From positions 496,001 through 560,000 of the forward strand of contig MU400515.1 of assembly GCA_022578965.1 (NCBI GenBank): a DNA stretch of 64,000 bases, in the 5' to 3' direction. The notes beneath the pieces are model-generated. The model was not told where the DNA came from, made no database searches, and was given only the letters and a program-made list of their open reading frames with translations. Positions 25,001-36,078 of this stretch are shown one piece after another. Within the stretch, counting starts at the first letter, position 1. Every line of letters starts with the position of its first letter. Made by a program: the position numbers and the translations under genes. The DNA is from Xylaria sp. FL1777 (Eukaryota > Ascomycota > Sordariomycetes > Xylariales > Xylariaceae).

Positions 25001-27195
25001 TTTGAATAAAAGAGTATAGTCTGGCCCAAAAACAAGGAGATCGAGGCCTAGACGAATCCTCAGATACCTACTTAGTATTCGTGTAGGTAGATTTCGTCAT
25101 TGGTTACGGCTGACGAGCACGGGCCTGGCTGTCTCAGCCACGCTCATCCCAGAGCTCGGTGGCGTGACGTAAGTAGGGAAGAACCCATTTACCACGACGT
25201 CTGCTGCCTAGACGACTAGGTAATTCTGAAGCGCGTTTTGGATACCGGGTAGCGTAAAAGGAGTCCAGGTGCCGGACAAGGTCCCGGGGATACCCAGTAT
25301 AGTAAGTCGGGAGTAGTAGGGTACGATAGATAGATAAGTAGGTAGGCAAGTTCGGTACCTAAGCATGCGCAATTACCGCTTTGAGAAGAACATCCTACTG
25401 CGTAGAGAGCTACCCTGGTCCTGGAGACATGTAAAACAATGACGGGAGCATTCGAGCCGTGAAACAATCCCCAAGCGATGGCTAACGTCGCGCGTCGTCC
25501 TACTTCAAATGTTGATTGCTCATAAGTTCGTAGATCTCACTGGGAAATTGACGGATCCAGGAAGGCTCAAATTTTTTTGAAACAGCTTGTTGTGGTGAGC
25601 GAAATTCTAACCTGACGGTATCTGACAATTCTGCTACAGGAGACTAAGTACAACTATAGCTCACAGACCGCGAGATATTTTGGGAATTTCATCATGAAGA
25701 GAGACCAATACAGATTCTCTAAATAAGCCAAGTCTAACTCACTCGCCTCAAGTCGGATTCAAATAATCAAATAGTCGACGTTCCCTTTCTCACGTTCCTT
25801 GTTTTCCACGGCCAAGGCCTCGGTCAGGAGCTGAGCCATGTGGTATAACAGTTTTATTTAGACCCGTGCATTTAGGTATGAGCATCATGAATATGAAGCA
25901 CGCCTAATAAGTCTATTGAAAGTGAGCGGAATGGAGATATTAGAGACGTTTCGGACTTGTTTGATGCCTCACAAACTTCGGATACTCTTATCTGCGAAGT
26001 GGTGGTGAGGATGGTGAGGATTTCGCAATGGCGCACTGATACCAGTGCCACAGTCTATCATTCTGCAGCTACCCATCTCCTTGAGTATATCGTATTAGCA
26101 TGTCACTTCGTTTCCTTGGTTGTTGGTAAGTAGTAGCGCATAAGTCAAAGCATGGACCATCCGTTCCTGGGTTGGTATACCAAGTAGGAAGGCTTTGGAA
26201 CTCTGTTTTTTTTTTTCGCGCGAAATCTTCAACATAGTCACCTTAAGAGTAACTCACCAGGTAATCGGCTTCGAAGCATTCTCTTCATGTCATTAATTGT
26301 TGCCTTGATAAGTGGCCAGGAACGAAACGGCCACGCACTGGTAGCTGAACCCATGATACACAAATAACTCTCTTCGAGAGCAACCTATACTGGGTGAGTT
26401 ACCTAGTGAGTTGAGTTCGATCCATAACAATACTATTAGGATTTGCTAGATAGCTCATTCCCCGTGCCTGTGATACTATTTTACCACTCCGCATATTCAT
26501 TTCGGTTTTGATGTACCTGAAGTATGTTCATACTTTTCTTAAGCACACTGTCAGAGATGAGTATCTATGATTCTAACGTAACTGTGAAGCTCTCAGGTCT
26601 CAGCTTATCGACTCACCTGATACGTACCAGAGACAACCATGCTTATAAACTCGCAGAATCTAAATATGAAATTTGAGTAGATAGATCTGTCTGGCACACC
26701 CTCCTTCACTAAAGTAGGAAACGCATCGTGTACGGTTCTAATCCCGACTATTCGTGAAATCGCGAGTTCAGCTTCAACGAAGATGGAAACAAGGTGGTCT
26801 GATAAATCTTTAAATCATACTATTGACTCAACCACACATGGAGGAGCCTAGAAACAGCAAGATATGTAAACCATCCAAAGGACGAAGTGCATGTTTCCCT
26901 TCCACGGTCATGTACTCAGTTCTTTCAACAACAAAGAAGCTATACTAGCGTAGTGAGTGCTGACCTGACATCTTGCTCCAACATGCCTATACCAGCGTGA
27001 ATGTTCCAGAGATGGGGCTTTCGTAAAGTAAATTCATTCTATATTGCAGATGCAGATGCATAAATATATCTAGTCCTTGTCGTCTTCTAGTGTATTATTT
27101 CTGCCTCGCAAGCACAAACCAAACCACCAGACCTTAACAACGAACCCACCAAACACATCCCGTCACTAGATTTCGAGCAAGCACAGTAACTCAAC
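22001..27195. other. gene-poor stretch, right half
   Basis: Again no frame with recognisable homology or coding character. It contains two CT dinucleotide runs and mixed-composition DNA. Base composition is not extreme, so this is not an obviously RIP-ruined AT-rich block. Unannotated non-coding RNAs or very diverged genes cannot be excluded. Confidence 0.45.
23682..23708. repeat. (CT)n dinucleotide microsatellite
   Basis: About 13 tandem TC/CT units. A second, shorter run of about ten units lies at 24028-24047. Confidence 0.9.
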
Positions 27196-27738
27196 ATGTC
27201 TTCCCCCAACGGTCCTAAACAAAACGTCGCCAACTTCAGCCCTGATCTGACGTCTTCTCTGCCATGGTACTCGCCAGCCATGAGTAATTTCCATCTGTAC
27301 CTGCACATGTTTATACAGATCCAAGATAACTTCGACCTGGTCTTCATTCTCCGCCCAATACACGGCGACCGCGGCCGATTCGACAAGGAAAACCGCACGG
27401 CCATCGCGTCCGTCAGCGAGAAGATGGCCGAATTCTGGGCGGACCTCCTCAAGTTTTCCCGAGACGTAGCAAGGCTGCCTTCAACCGACGACTTTGACGA
27501 CCACGAATACCTCACGAGGAGACTTGAGGCGTTCTGTCTGGAGTTCGAGCAGCACATGACTGCCTACAAGATCATCTTGAGCTTCCTTCCTCATCTCCAG
27601 ACTACTGGGTCGTACGACGCAGATTTCGCAGCTGTGTGCCGTCTCTATCCACCGAGTTCCCCGCCTAGAGCCGGCGACAGGCCTGCTGATGAGCTGGTCG
27701 AGATCGGGAGGATGCTTGGGCAGGGAATGGGTGATTAG
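27196..27738 (+). CDS. hypothetical protein, 180 aa, mostly helical
   Basis: I do not recognise this family. The single uninterrupted frame of 180 codons has strong C/G preference at third positions (for example runs of GAC, TTC, CTC, GCC) unlike the flanking DNA, which supports real coding. The protein looks soluble and alpha-helical, with amphipathic stretches around residues 70-140 (EKMAEFWADLLKFSRDVA and LEAFCLEFEQHMTAYKIIL). There is no signal peptide, membrane segment or catalytic motif. The start ATG at 27196 follows a C/A-rich leader ending CAACATG, a good fungal context. Its nearest gene-like neighbours are about 10 kb to the left (PMA1) and 1.7 kb to the right (YHM2, opposite strand). 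It could be lineage-specific. Confidence 0.6.
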   Translation: MSSPNGPKQNVANFSPDLTSSLPWYSPAMSNFHLYLHMFIQIQDNFDLVFILRPIHGDRGRFDKENRTAIASVSEKMAEFWADLLKFSRDVARLPSTDDFDDHEYLTRRLEAFCLEFEQHMTAYKIILSFLPHLQTTGSYDADFAAVCRLYPPSSPPRAGDRPADELVEIGRMLGQGMGD

Positions 27739-29464
27739 GTAATTACGGGAGCGATAAAAATACTACGGGCGCTGGCCGCTCCGCGCAGACCTTCTGAGAA
27801 TTGGTTAAACTAACTCTTCCACCCCGAAAGCTATGGTTGAATAAAACCAGTACTGGAATTTTGGAGAGGGAAAGTTCCGCTGTAGAGGCCATGTTTAGCT
27901 TCGGACTTGATCTCTCTAGAGAGATCGCGAACCCAACCGTTCCCTTGCTCAGATGTGTATAGGTTATAAGGATAAAGGAGGGTGTATTTACCCATGTCAC
28001 AGAGTCCCTACTGTAATTGCTGGGTACTTCATACCTTCTACTACCCTGTAATGCCTAAGCTTTTCGAGATTAGTGGATCAAGGCAGTCTATAACAGATAA
28101 TTCTTCCAATGTGACGTGAAATGAGAAACATCGGTTCATTTACGTATCTATCTCTCGTAACACTAGGCGAGACTACCAAGCCGTAAGCGATAATGGCCCG
28201 AACCCGACTGCTAAGGAGAGGAGAATGAAGCTCGAGGAAGGATTCAAACAGGAAGCATATGAAGAACCAGAGGTCCCCCTGATATTTCGAAGTGTCACCT
28301 AAAGTCCACAAGAAACCCGTCATTTCGTTCTATTCCTTAGTTGATAGACCTCTATACAACAAAAACTACATAGTAAGCCCGGAAGGCCAAACCCCGTAGA
28401 CTCTATAAATTTAACTTTCTTATCCTATGCGTCAAATAGGTATAGGTATTAGTCTACCGGACGCCATCGATCCCGTAATTCATTGACACGAACGATCTAG
28501 CCAACGTTTATGTGCCCTAGCACACCATCTGTGAATTGGAATAGCCCCTTGAGTGAGGCTGGCATGAAGGATGTCAAGCTAGAGAATAAAAAGCCTGTCG
28601 GAGATGAATGAAATTGTGTCGTGGAGTCATATTTTGACAGCATGGTTTCCTTAATCTCTAACGTCCCCAAATGTACAAAGAAGTCTCCCGCTTACGCTAA
28701 TCGAGATAAAAGCTTCTCATGTAATACGTTCCTTTACTACTTACCATAAGATTATCTTTTCACAACATATCCCATCCTTGTCTCATTCATTCATATTGTA
28801 TTGTTAAGCTTTCATAGTACCCCATGTTGGCCTCATTGGATATCCCAGACTTGTGAAAGTGATCTGTAATATTCTCTGAGTAGAATAAATGACAACGGTT
28901 ACGATACAGATTGATGTTTCTCGCTGGAAACGTACGAACGGCGTGCTTATACGACTGAATCGTCCCCTTCGACGGACTTGATAGCGTGAATTACGGGCAA
29001 ATGGCTTACAGCGCTGTCATCTTCTCAATTTCCGGCACATTGACATATCACAATCAGACAATACTGTTCAATTTTGGAAGAAGATTGATATAGAGTAGCT
29101 CATATCATCATTATATCGTGTCTTGAATGCTATAAGCCTATAACCATCAAGACACAATTGATGGTGAACACACTCAAGTCTCACCCGCATGTGAGGAGTA
29201 CTAAATATCCCAAGCTGTTAAAGGCATGGCGATAGCCCTCCGTAACTGTCAAACAAAAAGCCAAGAACCCGGTGTGCACAGATGTATTGTTGAACTGGCT
29301 CACAGGCTCCGGCTCCAATAATTCAAGAAATGTAAACCCGAAATCATTTTCCCCACCAACAGCAGAGAGAAGTCTATCTTGGCAAGTTAGGCCATCCGTT
29401 CCTTTATATATTCCCTTAGTTTGTTGGTGTCCCAAAAGCCCGAGCAAATCCGTCTAAACGCCCT
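27739..29464. other. intergenic between the orphan gene and YHM2
   Basis: About 1.7 kb of 3' flank for both convergent genes. AT-rich in parts; I see no gene or RNA feature. Confidence 0.45.
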
Positions 29465-30671
29465 TTAATGCTTAGCAGTGACCTTCTCGCCAGTGATCTT
29501 TTCAACATAAGCCTTGGCCCTATTTCCGAGAAAAGCGCGTTAGTAAACTGTGCCTAAGGACAAAACAGTCGTCGATGGAGGAATATAATAGAGGGGAACT
29601 CACATATCACCCAGGGCCACCATGCAAACCGTTTGCCAAACACCTAAACCGATACGCGGGGTAACACCGCGGTACAAGCCCTTAATTCCGTTCGTGTCAT
29701 ATATGTACTTGAAAGTGTTGCCGACCGTCATCTTCTTGGGTCGGTTGGGGTCCTCCTTCCTGCTCTGCATTTCAACGCGAATGACCTCGATGGGCTGGTT
29801 CCAGGCAGAGAGACCACCACCGATAGTCGAGGATAAAATCTTCTCGACAACGCTAAGCTTCTCGCCATTCTCCTTACCGGTGACACGGCGGATACCCTGC
29901 TCAGCGAGACGCGACAGACCGAAGCGCGATCCCCAATTGGTCATCTGGCGGATCGCAACAGCGTTGACGCCCTTGTTGATACCGCGAATACCTTCCTGTC
30001 GGTAGATGTTCATGAAGGTGGCGAAGGTGCTGGGGGGCTTAACACCAGCAGCAGCTATCTTGTGCTGGGTGATCTCGACCGTCTTCATACAGGTGCAGAA
30101 GCCCATGGTGGCATAAGCCTGGGCGACACCGCCAGCAACACCACCCAGAATACCACCGCCAAACTCGGAGGCACCGGCAGCCCGAGCATAGTATTCGGCC
30201 TCGGAAGCGACGAAAAGCAGCACGGCACCTTTGGTCGACGCTTCGATCCAGGCCCAGGGAATCAATCCCTGGTAGACTATAAGGGAGGATGCAAGTCAGC
30301 GATGAACCAAATAACGTTGCCCTATTTCGACTTTGAGGGCGCGCCATTTCGGATTGTCAAGGCGACAGAGTGGCGTAACGCGAGAAGATGGGCGGTGAGC
30401 AGGGAAAGGAAGAGGAAAGGGAAAGGGAAAGGGAATGGCGCTTACATCCAAGGGGACCACCACGACCCCAGATGCGACCGAGGGCAGTACCGAAGCTGTC
30501 GCCTCGGTTCGCAGCCATCGTCGTCTTGACGACCTCAAGAGGCTGGCCGAGGGTAGTGACCTCGAAGAGATTGAGACCAGCGCCAAGCAACAAGTTGGAG
30601 AACTTGATGGGCTTCTTCTCGAGCTTCTTCTCCGTTAGAGGAGGCGCCATACCGGTTGTGGTAGCGGACAT
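29465..30671 (-). CDS. YHM2: mitochondrial citrate/oxoglutarate carrier Yhm2
   Basis: Mitochondrial carrier family protein of the inner membrane. In yeast Yhm2 exchanges citrate for oxoglutarate and feeds cytosolic NADPH supply (established knowledge). Three exons on the minus strand: 30671-30446, 30276-29604 and 29519-29465, with introns of 169 and 84 bp; product 317 residues (yeast 314). Near-diagnostic blocks are [94 protein letters not shown] and [17 protein letters not shown], with the C-terminus TGEKVTAKH as in yeast. The unusual carrier signatures (PLEVVKT and PIEVIRVEM) are those of Yhm2 rather than ordinary PX[DE]XX[KR] carriers. An in-frame upstream extension exists, but the ATG at 30671 gives the family N-terminus. 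Citrate synthase lies just upstream on the same strand. Confidence 0.96.
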
Positions 30672-32274
30672 AACTCGTCGTCGTCGTCGTGACTGGGGAG
30701 GGGGGCCTGACCAAGGCAATCGGGTGCTTCGTCGCGGGGGAGAGAGGGAGATCCGGAGATGGATTGGAAAATAGCAAGATGTTTCTTTGCGATGGAAGAG
30801 GAAAGGAAAGGGTTTCCGTCGAATGGTGAGGCTGACAGGAATAAATGTTGGAGGGACGTAAGCAATAGCCCCTGCTGTGTGTAGCTTAGGTGCTGTAGAG
30901 AGCGCCAAGCTATAGGTAACCCCGGTCTATCTGCATCTGATTGGACAGCTTCTCGGACTATTCCATATATAGAAATTGAATTATCTTAAGTGGGTTGCTA
31001 GAAGTAGGCATCATGATTGGTGTATCGGGTCACCGATTCTCGCACACCGGCCTCTTACCGACCTGGACCGAAGAGCCACGGGCAAACCGCTGAGGAGTTC
31101 GGAACATGTGCTAGCATATGCGATGATCCGCAACCCATTGTGTGAGGGCCGACTTGCGATGTGTGTGGATACGAAGCCCGAGCGACGGAAACACACACCC
31201 GAACGAGCATAGACATTGCCGTGACAAGCCCGAAATGTCAACTTTTATAATACTACTCATGATAACCTCTCTACAGTATCTAACAATAGTAAATGTGTTT
31301 GAGCTTAAGTCACCGCTGGCAGTACACTACTGATAGTGTCCTACAACGACTATAACTACCATGTAGCCATCTACACTAGCTAAGTATATACTACATATCT
31401 AGAAATCTAACAGATTGTCAAGATTTAACTAGTATAAACTAGGTAGTCTAGTCATTGTCCAGTATTTAACCCTGGGAGCAGGGAGCCCATGGCACGCACA
31501 CACATGCAAACTCGAATTCGTTTTCATCCTCCGTATTCACACACTACCTACATACCTACAGAGGAATTTCTTTCTCACCTACGTACTGCCTGCGTACTAA
31601 TACCAACCATATTTCTGACCTGCTTCCTTCCCAACAATTGCTAAGCCTAGTGTGTATATGTACCTAGCACAGTAAGCTCTGCCACCCCTCACCTCATCTC
31701 ATCTCATCCACAAACTTATCCGTGGACCCGTTTATCCGCGCTATCGGCGCTCAACATTTCGGACTTCCCCCAAAGCTACCAATTCTGAGTCCGCACGGAC
31801 CTAATTACCTACTGCGTATCTTAATTAATTGTACAACAGGAGATTCAATTTTTGCCACATCGAAACATTGGCGGAACTTCTGTATATGTACTGTAGATTA
31901 TTCAACACTTAGGAAGCAGAAGTAGATAGCTGATAGTGAGTGGTATCTGTTATCTGATCGACCTTTCCTAGGCTACGGTCTCACATACTGAATCCTTGAA
32001 CTGTCAATCTCTATCAGAATGTGCATCTCGTGATTTTGGTTTACTAGTACACATTGCATAGTATTCGTGGCCAGACGACAACAGTAACACATACATCCTA
32101 AACACATAATCATGATATACTAATGTACAAGAGTAGCTTTTGGTATCATCGGGGATGGTCTCTAATACAACGCCCCCATTTGATACAGTGCCACCCTTCG
32201 ACCGTCTATAATGTAGCCTGTGTTCCGCACCAACCAAAAAGCAGCAATCCAGGTATTTTTTAGGTTAGAAAAAT
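30672..32274. other. intergenic between YHM2 and CIT1
   Basis: About 1.6 kb containing the YHM2 upstream region (left) and CIT1 3' flank (right). The first 250 bp is purine/pyrimidine-biased, with GTCGTCGTC-type runs just upstream of the YHM2 start. No other gene is seen. Confidence 0.45.
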
Positions 32275-33874
32275 TTACAGCTTCTTGACGATCTCGATCC
32301 ACTTGGCGGTCGAGAAACTCTTGGGCCGTTCAATAGGAGCACCAACGGCGCGGTCGATGATGAGCTGGGGAAGCACACCGATGGCACGGGACACACCGAA
32401 CAGGACGGTGTAGTAGTTGGCCTCAGTCAGACCATAGTACTGGAGTAGGACACCGGAGTGAGCGTCGACGTTGGGGAAGGGATTCTTGGTCTTGCCATGC
32501 TCGGTAAGAACACCAGGTGCGATCTTGTACACTTGGCTGACGAGCTGGAACATGGGGTCATTGGGCATCTTCTCTTGGGCAAAGGTACGCTGAGCCATGT
32601 AACGGGGGTCGGTCTTGCGCAGGACGGCGTGACCATAACCAGGGACGACACGACCGGAGTTCAGGGTGGACCAGAGGTAGTCCTTGATTTTCTGGTCGCT
32701 GAGATCATCGCCAATAGCCTTTTTCATCTCGGTGAGCCAGTTCAGTACCTCCTGGTTGGCTAGGCCGTGCAGAGGACCGGCTAGACCGTTCAGGCCAGCG
32801 GCCAGCGAGAGAAAGGGAGAGCTCAGCGCGCTGCCAACAAGGTGGGTAGTGTGAGCACTGACGTTGCCACCCTCGTGGTCAGTGTGGATAGTGAGGTACA
32901 GACGCATCAGCTCGATGAAGTCCTTATTCTCACCGAAGCCGAGCTGGTTGGCGAAGTTGAAGCTGTAGTCCTTGTCTTTCTGAACGGGGGCAACCTTGCC
33001 ACCTTTGAAGACATTCTGGTAGATGCGGGCGGCGATGGTGGGGAGCTTGGCAATCAGATCCATAGAGTCCTCGAAGGTGTATCCCCAGTATTCCTTTTTG
33101 TTGATACCCTTGGCGTAGGCCTTGGAAAAGGACGAGGTCTGCTCAAGGGCGGTGACGGCGAGGGAGAACTGGGCCATCGGGTGGAGGTCGGTAGGGCAGC
33201 GGTCGATCAGCTCTTCGACGAATTTAGGGACATCGGAACGGGCAGCCCATTCGGCCGATAGATCACGGACTTGCTGCTCGGTGGGAACCTCACCAGTCAA
33301 GAGAAGCCAGAAGAGGCCTAGATATTTAGCGTTTGAGCTGATTGAGAATGTTCCGGTTATATATACCTTCGGGCAGAGGCTCCTTGCCGCCAGGGGCCTT
33401 GGGAAGAACCTCCTGGCACTCGGGGATTGTCTTGCCACGGAAGCGGATACCCTCCTCGGAGTCGAGAACGGAACCCTCCCAGACAAGGGACTTGATGCCT
33501 CGCGCACCGCCGTAGACCTGGTCGAGAGTGACCTTGTCGACGACCTTGGAGCCATGTTCTCTGTATGGGCAATGAGCATCATGTCAATAGGTCAATAGGT
33601 CGCGCAATGGAAAACCTACTTTCGCAGTGTCTTGATCTCATCAATCTTCTCAGGGAGTAGCTCGGCGAAGCGCTCCTTGAGGGTCTGATTAGGTAATAAG
33701 CTGTCAGCCACTGTGGTTTCCGGGGTTATAGGAAGATCGGTTCTAAATGCGGCATACCTGTGATTTAGCCGAGTAGCATCGTGCAGCGTTGAAGGCGGTG
33801 GCTCGCGACGCAAAGCCGGGTGCTCTGAGAGAGGTTCGCAGGGCGGAAGAGCTTAAACGGAGCGTAGAAGCCAT
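32275..33874 (-). CDS. CIT1: citrate synthase, mitochondrial
   Basis: Condenses acetyl-CoA with oxaloacetate to citrate, the first TCA-cycle step, in the mitochondrial matrix. Four exons on the minus strand: 33874-33758, 33684-33620, 33560-33367 and 33317-32275. The introns are 73, 59 and 49 bp, the last among the shortest in the window; product 472 residues. The first 39 residues are Arg/Ser/Ala-rich without acidic residues (ending ARCYSAKSQ), a good matrix-targeting peptide. Catalytic regions are visible: the first active-site His in [14 protein letters not shown], the second in [17 protein letters not shown] and the Asp in NVDAHSG. The mature start [14 protein letters not shown] and the end [10 protein letters not shown] match eukaryotic type I synthases. 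Lacking a PTS1, it is the mitochondrial rather than peroxisomal isoform. Confidence 0.97.
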
Positions 33875-34187
33875 GATGTGATGATGAGAGATGTCAATGC
33901 GAGGCTGCAGATTGACGAGACAGGCTACAGTAAAGAACTGGCGAACGGGCGCTCACGGAGGAATAGGGAGTAAGTGTGAAAGGGAAGAAAAAAAGATATT
34001 GTAGAAATAGCTCAAGACGATTTAGTAGAAGCGGCAGGAGTCGGGTTTGATGGGGAAGCACACAGCCAATAGGAGCCCCTGCTCCAGCTCGGACTTGAGG
34101 ATGCCACTTTGCTTACCTAGGTAGGTAGGTACAAGTACCAGCGCATGTGCAGCAGCCAGAGGTACCAGCCAAATTGCATCATGCCGC
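33875..34187. other. CIT1 upstream region
   Basis: The CIT1 promoter side, ending at the left edge of dispersed repeat copy A. A GGTAGGTA word lies near 34122. No gene found. Confidence 0.4.
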
Positions 34188-34375
34188 CTAAATCGGTAAT
34201 ATTATTTACTGCGTAAGGCCGACCGAACATATTTCCTCCCAAATGTGGTAAGTCTGGGTAGACCAAAAAAATGAGGTCATCATAGAAACAACATGATAAC
34301 ATAAGATGAAGTCACACTTTTTTTTCTTTTTTTTTTGGGTTATGGGGGATGTTTTTATTTATTTTTTTATTTATT
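34188..34375 (+). repeat. dispersed repeat, copy A
   Basis: Nearly identical to copy B at 36710-36871, in the same orientation. The shared core begins CTAAATCGGTAATATTATT, runs through GACCGAACATATTTCCTCCC and ATAAGATGAAGTCACAC, and ends in long T runs interrupted by GGGTTATGGGGG. Copy A has a 7-bp insertion (CTGCGTA type) after the first 19 bp relative to B and a longer T/A-rich tail. Shape (short, non-coding, poly-T end) suggests a SINE-like or MITE-like element, but terminal repeats and target-site duplications were not established. Confidence 0.85.
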
Positions 34376-34383
34376 TTCAATGG

Positions 34384-34434
34384 TTTGATGACCGCGTAGC
34401 GGGGGATGTGGGTTCGAGTCCCGCCGCGGGTGTC
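34384..34434 (+). ncRNA. tRNA-like fragment: T-arm with perfect Pol III B box
   Basis: Positions 34408-34424 form a perfect T-arm (GTGGG, seven-base TTCGAGT loop, CCCGC). They contain GGTTCGAGTCC at 34411-34421, an exact match to the RNA polymerase III B-box consensus. Flanking CCGCG and CGCGG can pair as a partial acceptor-like stem. There is no room for D and anticodon arms, so this is not an intact tRNA. T runs at about 34439-34455 could terminate Pol III. It lies immediately 3' of repeat copy A and may be a tRNA relic or part of a SINE-like element. Confidence 0.4.
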
Positions 34435-34905
34435 AATTCTTTTTCCCTTTTTTTTGTGCTATGTCTCTGTTCACGTTTCTTTCCTCTTCCGGCAATATCT
34501 AGGAGTCTACAACTGAGTGAAACGAAGGTTACTTATGGTCTGAAATTTTTTGCTTGCTCTCTTCGGGATAAGCGCGACCTTCGGCTATGGCCACACGCAG
34601 ATGCTGCTATCAATACAGATGGTGTTAATGCGACTCTATGAATGGAAAGGGTCAGACACCGCTACACCCTTTTATCTACACAGTCACCTGCGAAGGTAAC
34701 CTACATAAGCCACCTACTAAAGCGACCTGCGAAAGTGACCTGCGAAAGCGACCTGCTAAAAACGAAGGCAGTTCCCTACCCAACTTATTCGATCTATTAA
34801 GCCCTATATCCTTCCTTCTAACTGTAGCAGGTCTATCTATTCACTCTGTGTATTACCCTTCTGACATAAATATTATATCCCGTTGGTGCCATTGCACGAG
34901 GTCAT

Positions 34906-36078
34906 TCAAGAAAACAGCGTCTCGAGGTCGGGCTCTTCTACAGCAATAACTGTATTCCTCAGCGCCTCTCTTTGCTGTTTGCTCGCTTGGTTCTTTATAG
35001 ACTCTGTTTCGGCTAGGGCTAGGGCCGGGTTGTATAAACTTGTGACAACCAATTGCTTCCCGTAAACTGTGGTCCCGTGAAGTTTGTCGACAAAACGATT
35101 TAGCTGCGGCAAGGAATTTAAAGCAACCCAGGCGCTATTGGGGTTTCGGCCAGAAACGGAGATTGTTTTTGGATGGTACTCGTCGAAGAACATTCGCGAT
35201 AAACAAAGCGCTGAGTCAAGAGATTTCGGGAGTAAAGTTTGATCAAGGGTTTGAATGTTAGCTGTAAAAGGCATCCTGAGAAGATTGGGGGGCCCCCGAT
35301 AGCTTGAGATAATGCGCCAGTACGCTTGTAGAGATCGAAGTTTGGCTTGATTAACAGGCCATTGAAGGCCTTCTAGAACAGCAAGTGTTATTACGGCGTC
35401 GTTTCCGGCATTGTGAGCCGCGCCCTCCGATTTGCGATCTTGGGTGACGTCCCGGAGACTGTATCCCAAAGGGTTCAGGGTTTTCTTAAGGCTTGGTACA
35501 TTTCCACCTGGGGCAACTTCACGAGAAAAGTCTATAACATCTAGCCATGCAGAAAAGTAGCGCAGAGCGGAAGGGAAGAAACGGGCCATATACGACCATT
35601 CTGCCCGGTATTCGAAAACGACCAGGATAAGCCGATCCTTGTTGTCGGCGATACGTCGAGCATCGTACTCAAGCAGTAGTTTGTCGATAAGCGCGTTAAG
35701 ACAATCGAGATCAGCATCGTAGTCATTTCCAAAACGTGATTTTATTCGCTTTGATATTTGTGTTTTTTGTGTGCTTGATGCGACATTGATGGTAGTTACA
35801 GAAATATCGTTCTGTTGGGCAAACTTCCGTAGTGATCTTTTGCCACAAGCCGGGTTAGCTAAGACCGGGACTAAGGAACCTGTGTAGGCAATGCCTACTT
35901 GACAGAGCACGCGATCGTCCTGACCGAAAGATTCTGTGTCTAATGCTATAAATGCCGAACTCTGCAAAGTGGATTGAAAAATGTCTATAGAGGTGAGTCT
36001 TTTGGCAAAAAGAGTGTGACGCTTGTAATCGTTGCTGCTGTTGTACTGGTGTTGATCTCGTCGGTTGACGAAGGCCAT
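34906..36078 (-). CDS. DEDDh-type exonuclease-like protein with RRM-like C-terminus
   Basis: Predicted 3'-5' exonuclease-fold protein of the fungal Gfd2/YDR514C-like group; substrate unknown. Single exon of 390 codons from the ATG at 36078. An in-frame upstream ATG (36153) would add 25 residues but starts in leader-like sequence. Motif I is FIALDTESF (Asp and Glu) near residue 45, a central WLDVIDFSREV and SLKKTLNPLGYSL block follows, and motif III is HNAGNDAVITL with the His and final Asp of a DEDDh site. Residues beyond about 310 resemble an RRM-like strand pattern (TISVSGRNPNSAWVAL, then RFVDKLHGTTVYGKQLVV). The last residues are Asp/Glu-rich. The gene is bracketed by two copies of a dispersed repeat. 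The second acidic catalytic Asp is not assigned with certainty. Confidence 0.75.
   Translation of the reverse strand: MAFVNRRDQHQYNSSNDYKRHTLFAKRLTSIDIFQSTLQSSAFIALDTESFGQDDRVLCQVGIAYTGSLVPVLANPACGKRSLRKFAQQNDISVTTINVASSTQKTQISKRIKSRFGNDYDADLDCLNALIDKLLLEYDARRIADNKDRLILVVFEYRAEWSYMARFFPSALRYFSAWLDVIDFSREVAPGGNVPSLKKTLNPLGYSLRDVTQDRKSEGAAHNAGNDAVITLAVLEGLQWPVNQAKLRSLQAYWRIISSYRGPPNLLRMPFTANIQTLDQTLLPKSLDSALCLSRMFFDEYHPKTISVSGRNPNSAWVALNSLPQLNRFVDKLHGTTVYGKQLVVTSLYNPALALAETESIKNQASKQQREALRNTVIAVEEPDLETLFS

Noticed and set aside
30062..30529. 155-aa plus-strand frame opposite YHM2
   Set aside because: Covers exon and intron of the well-supported carrier gene on the other strand.
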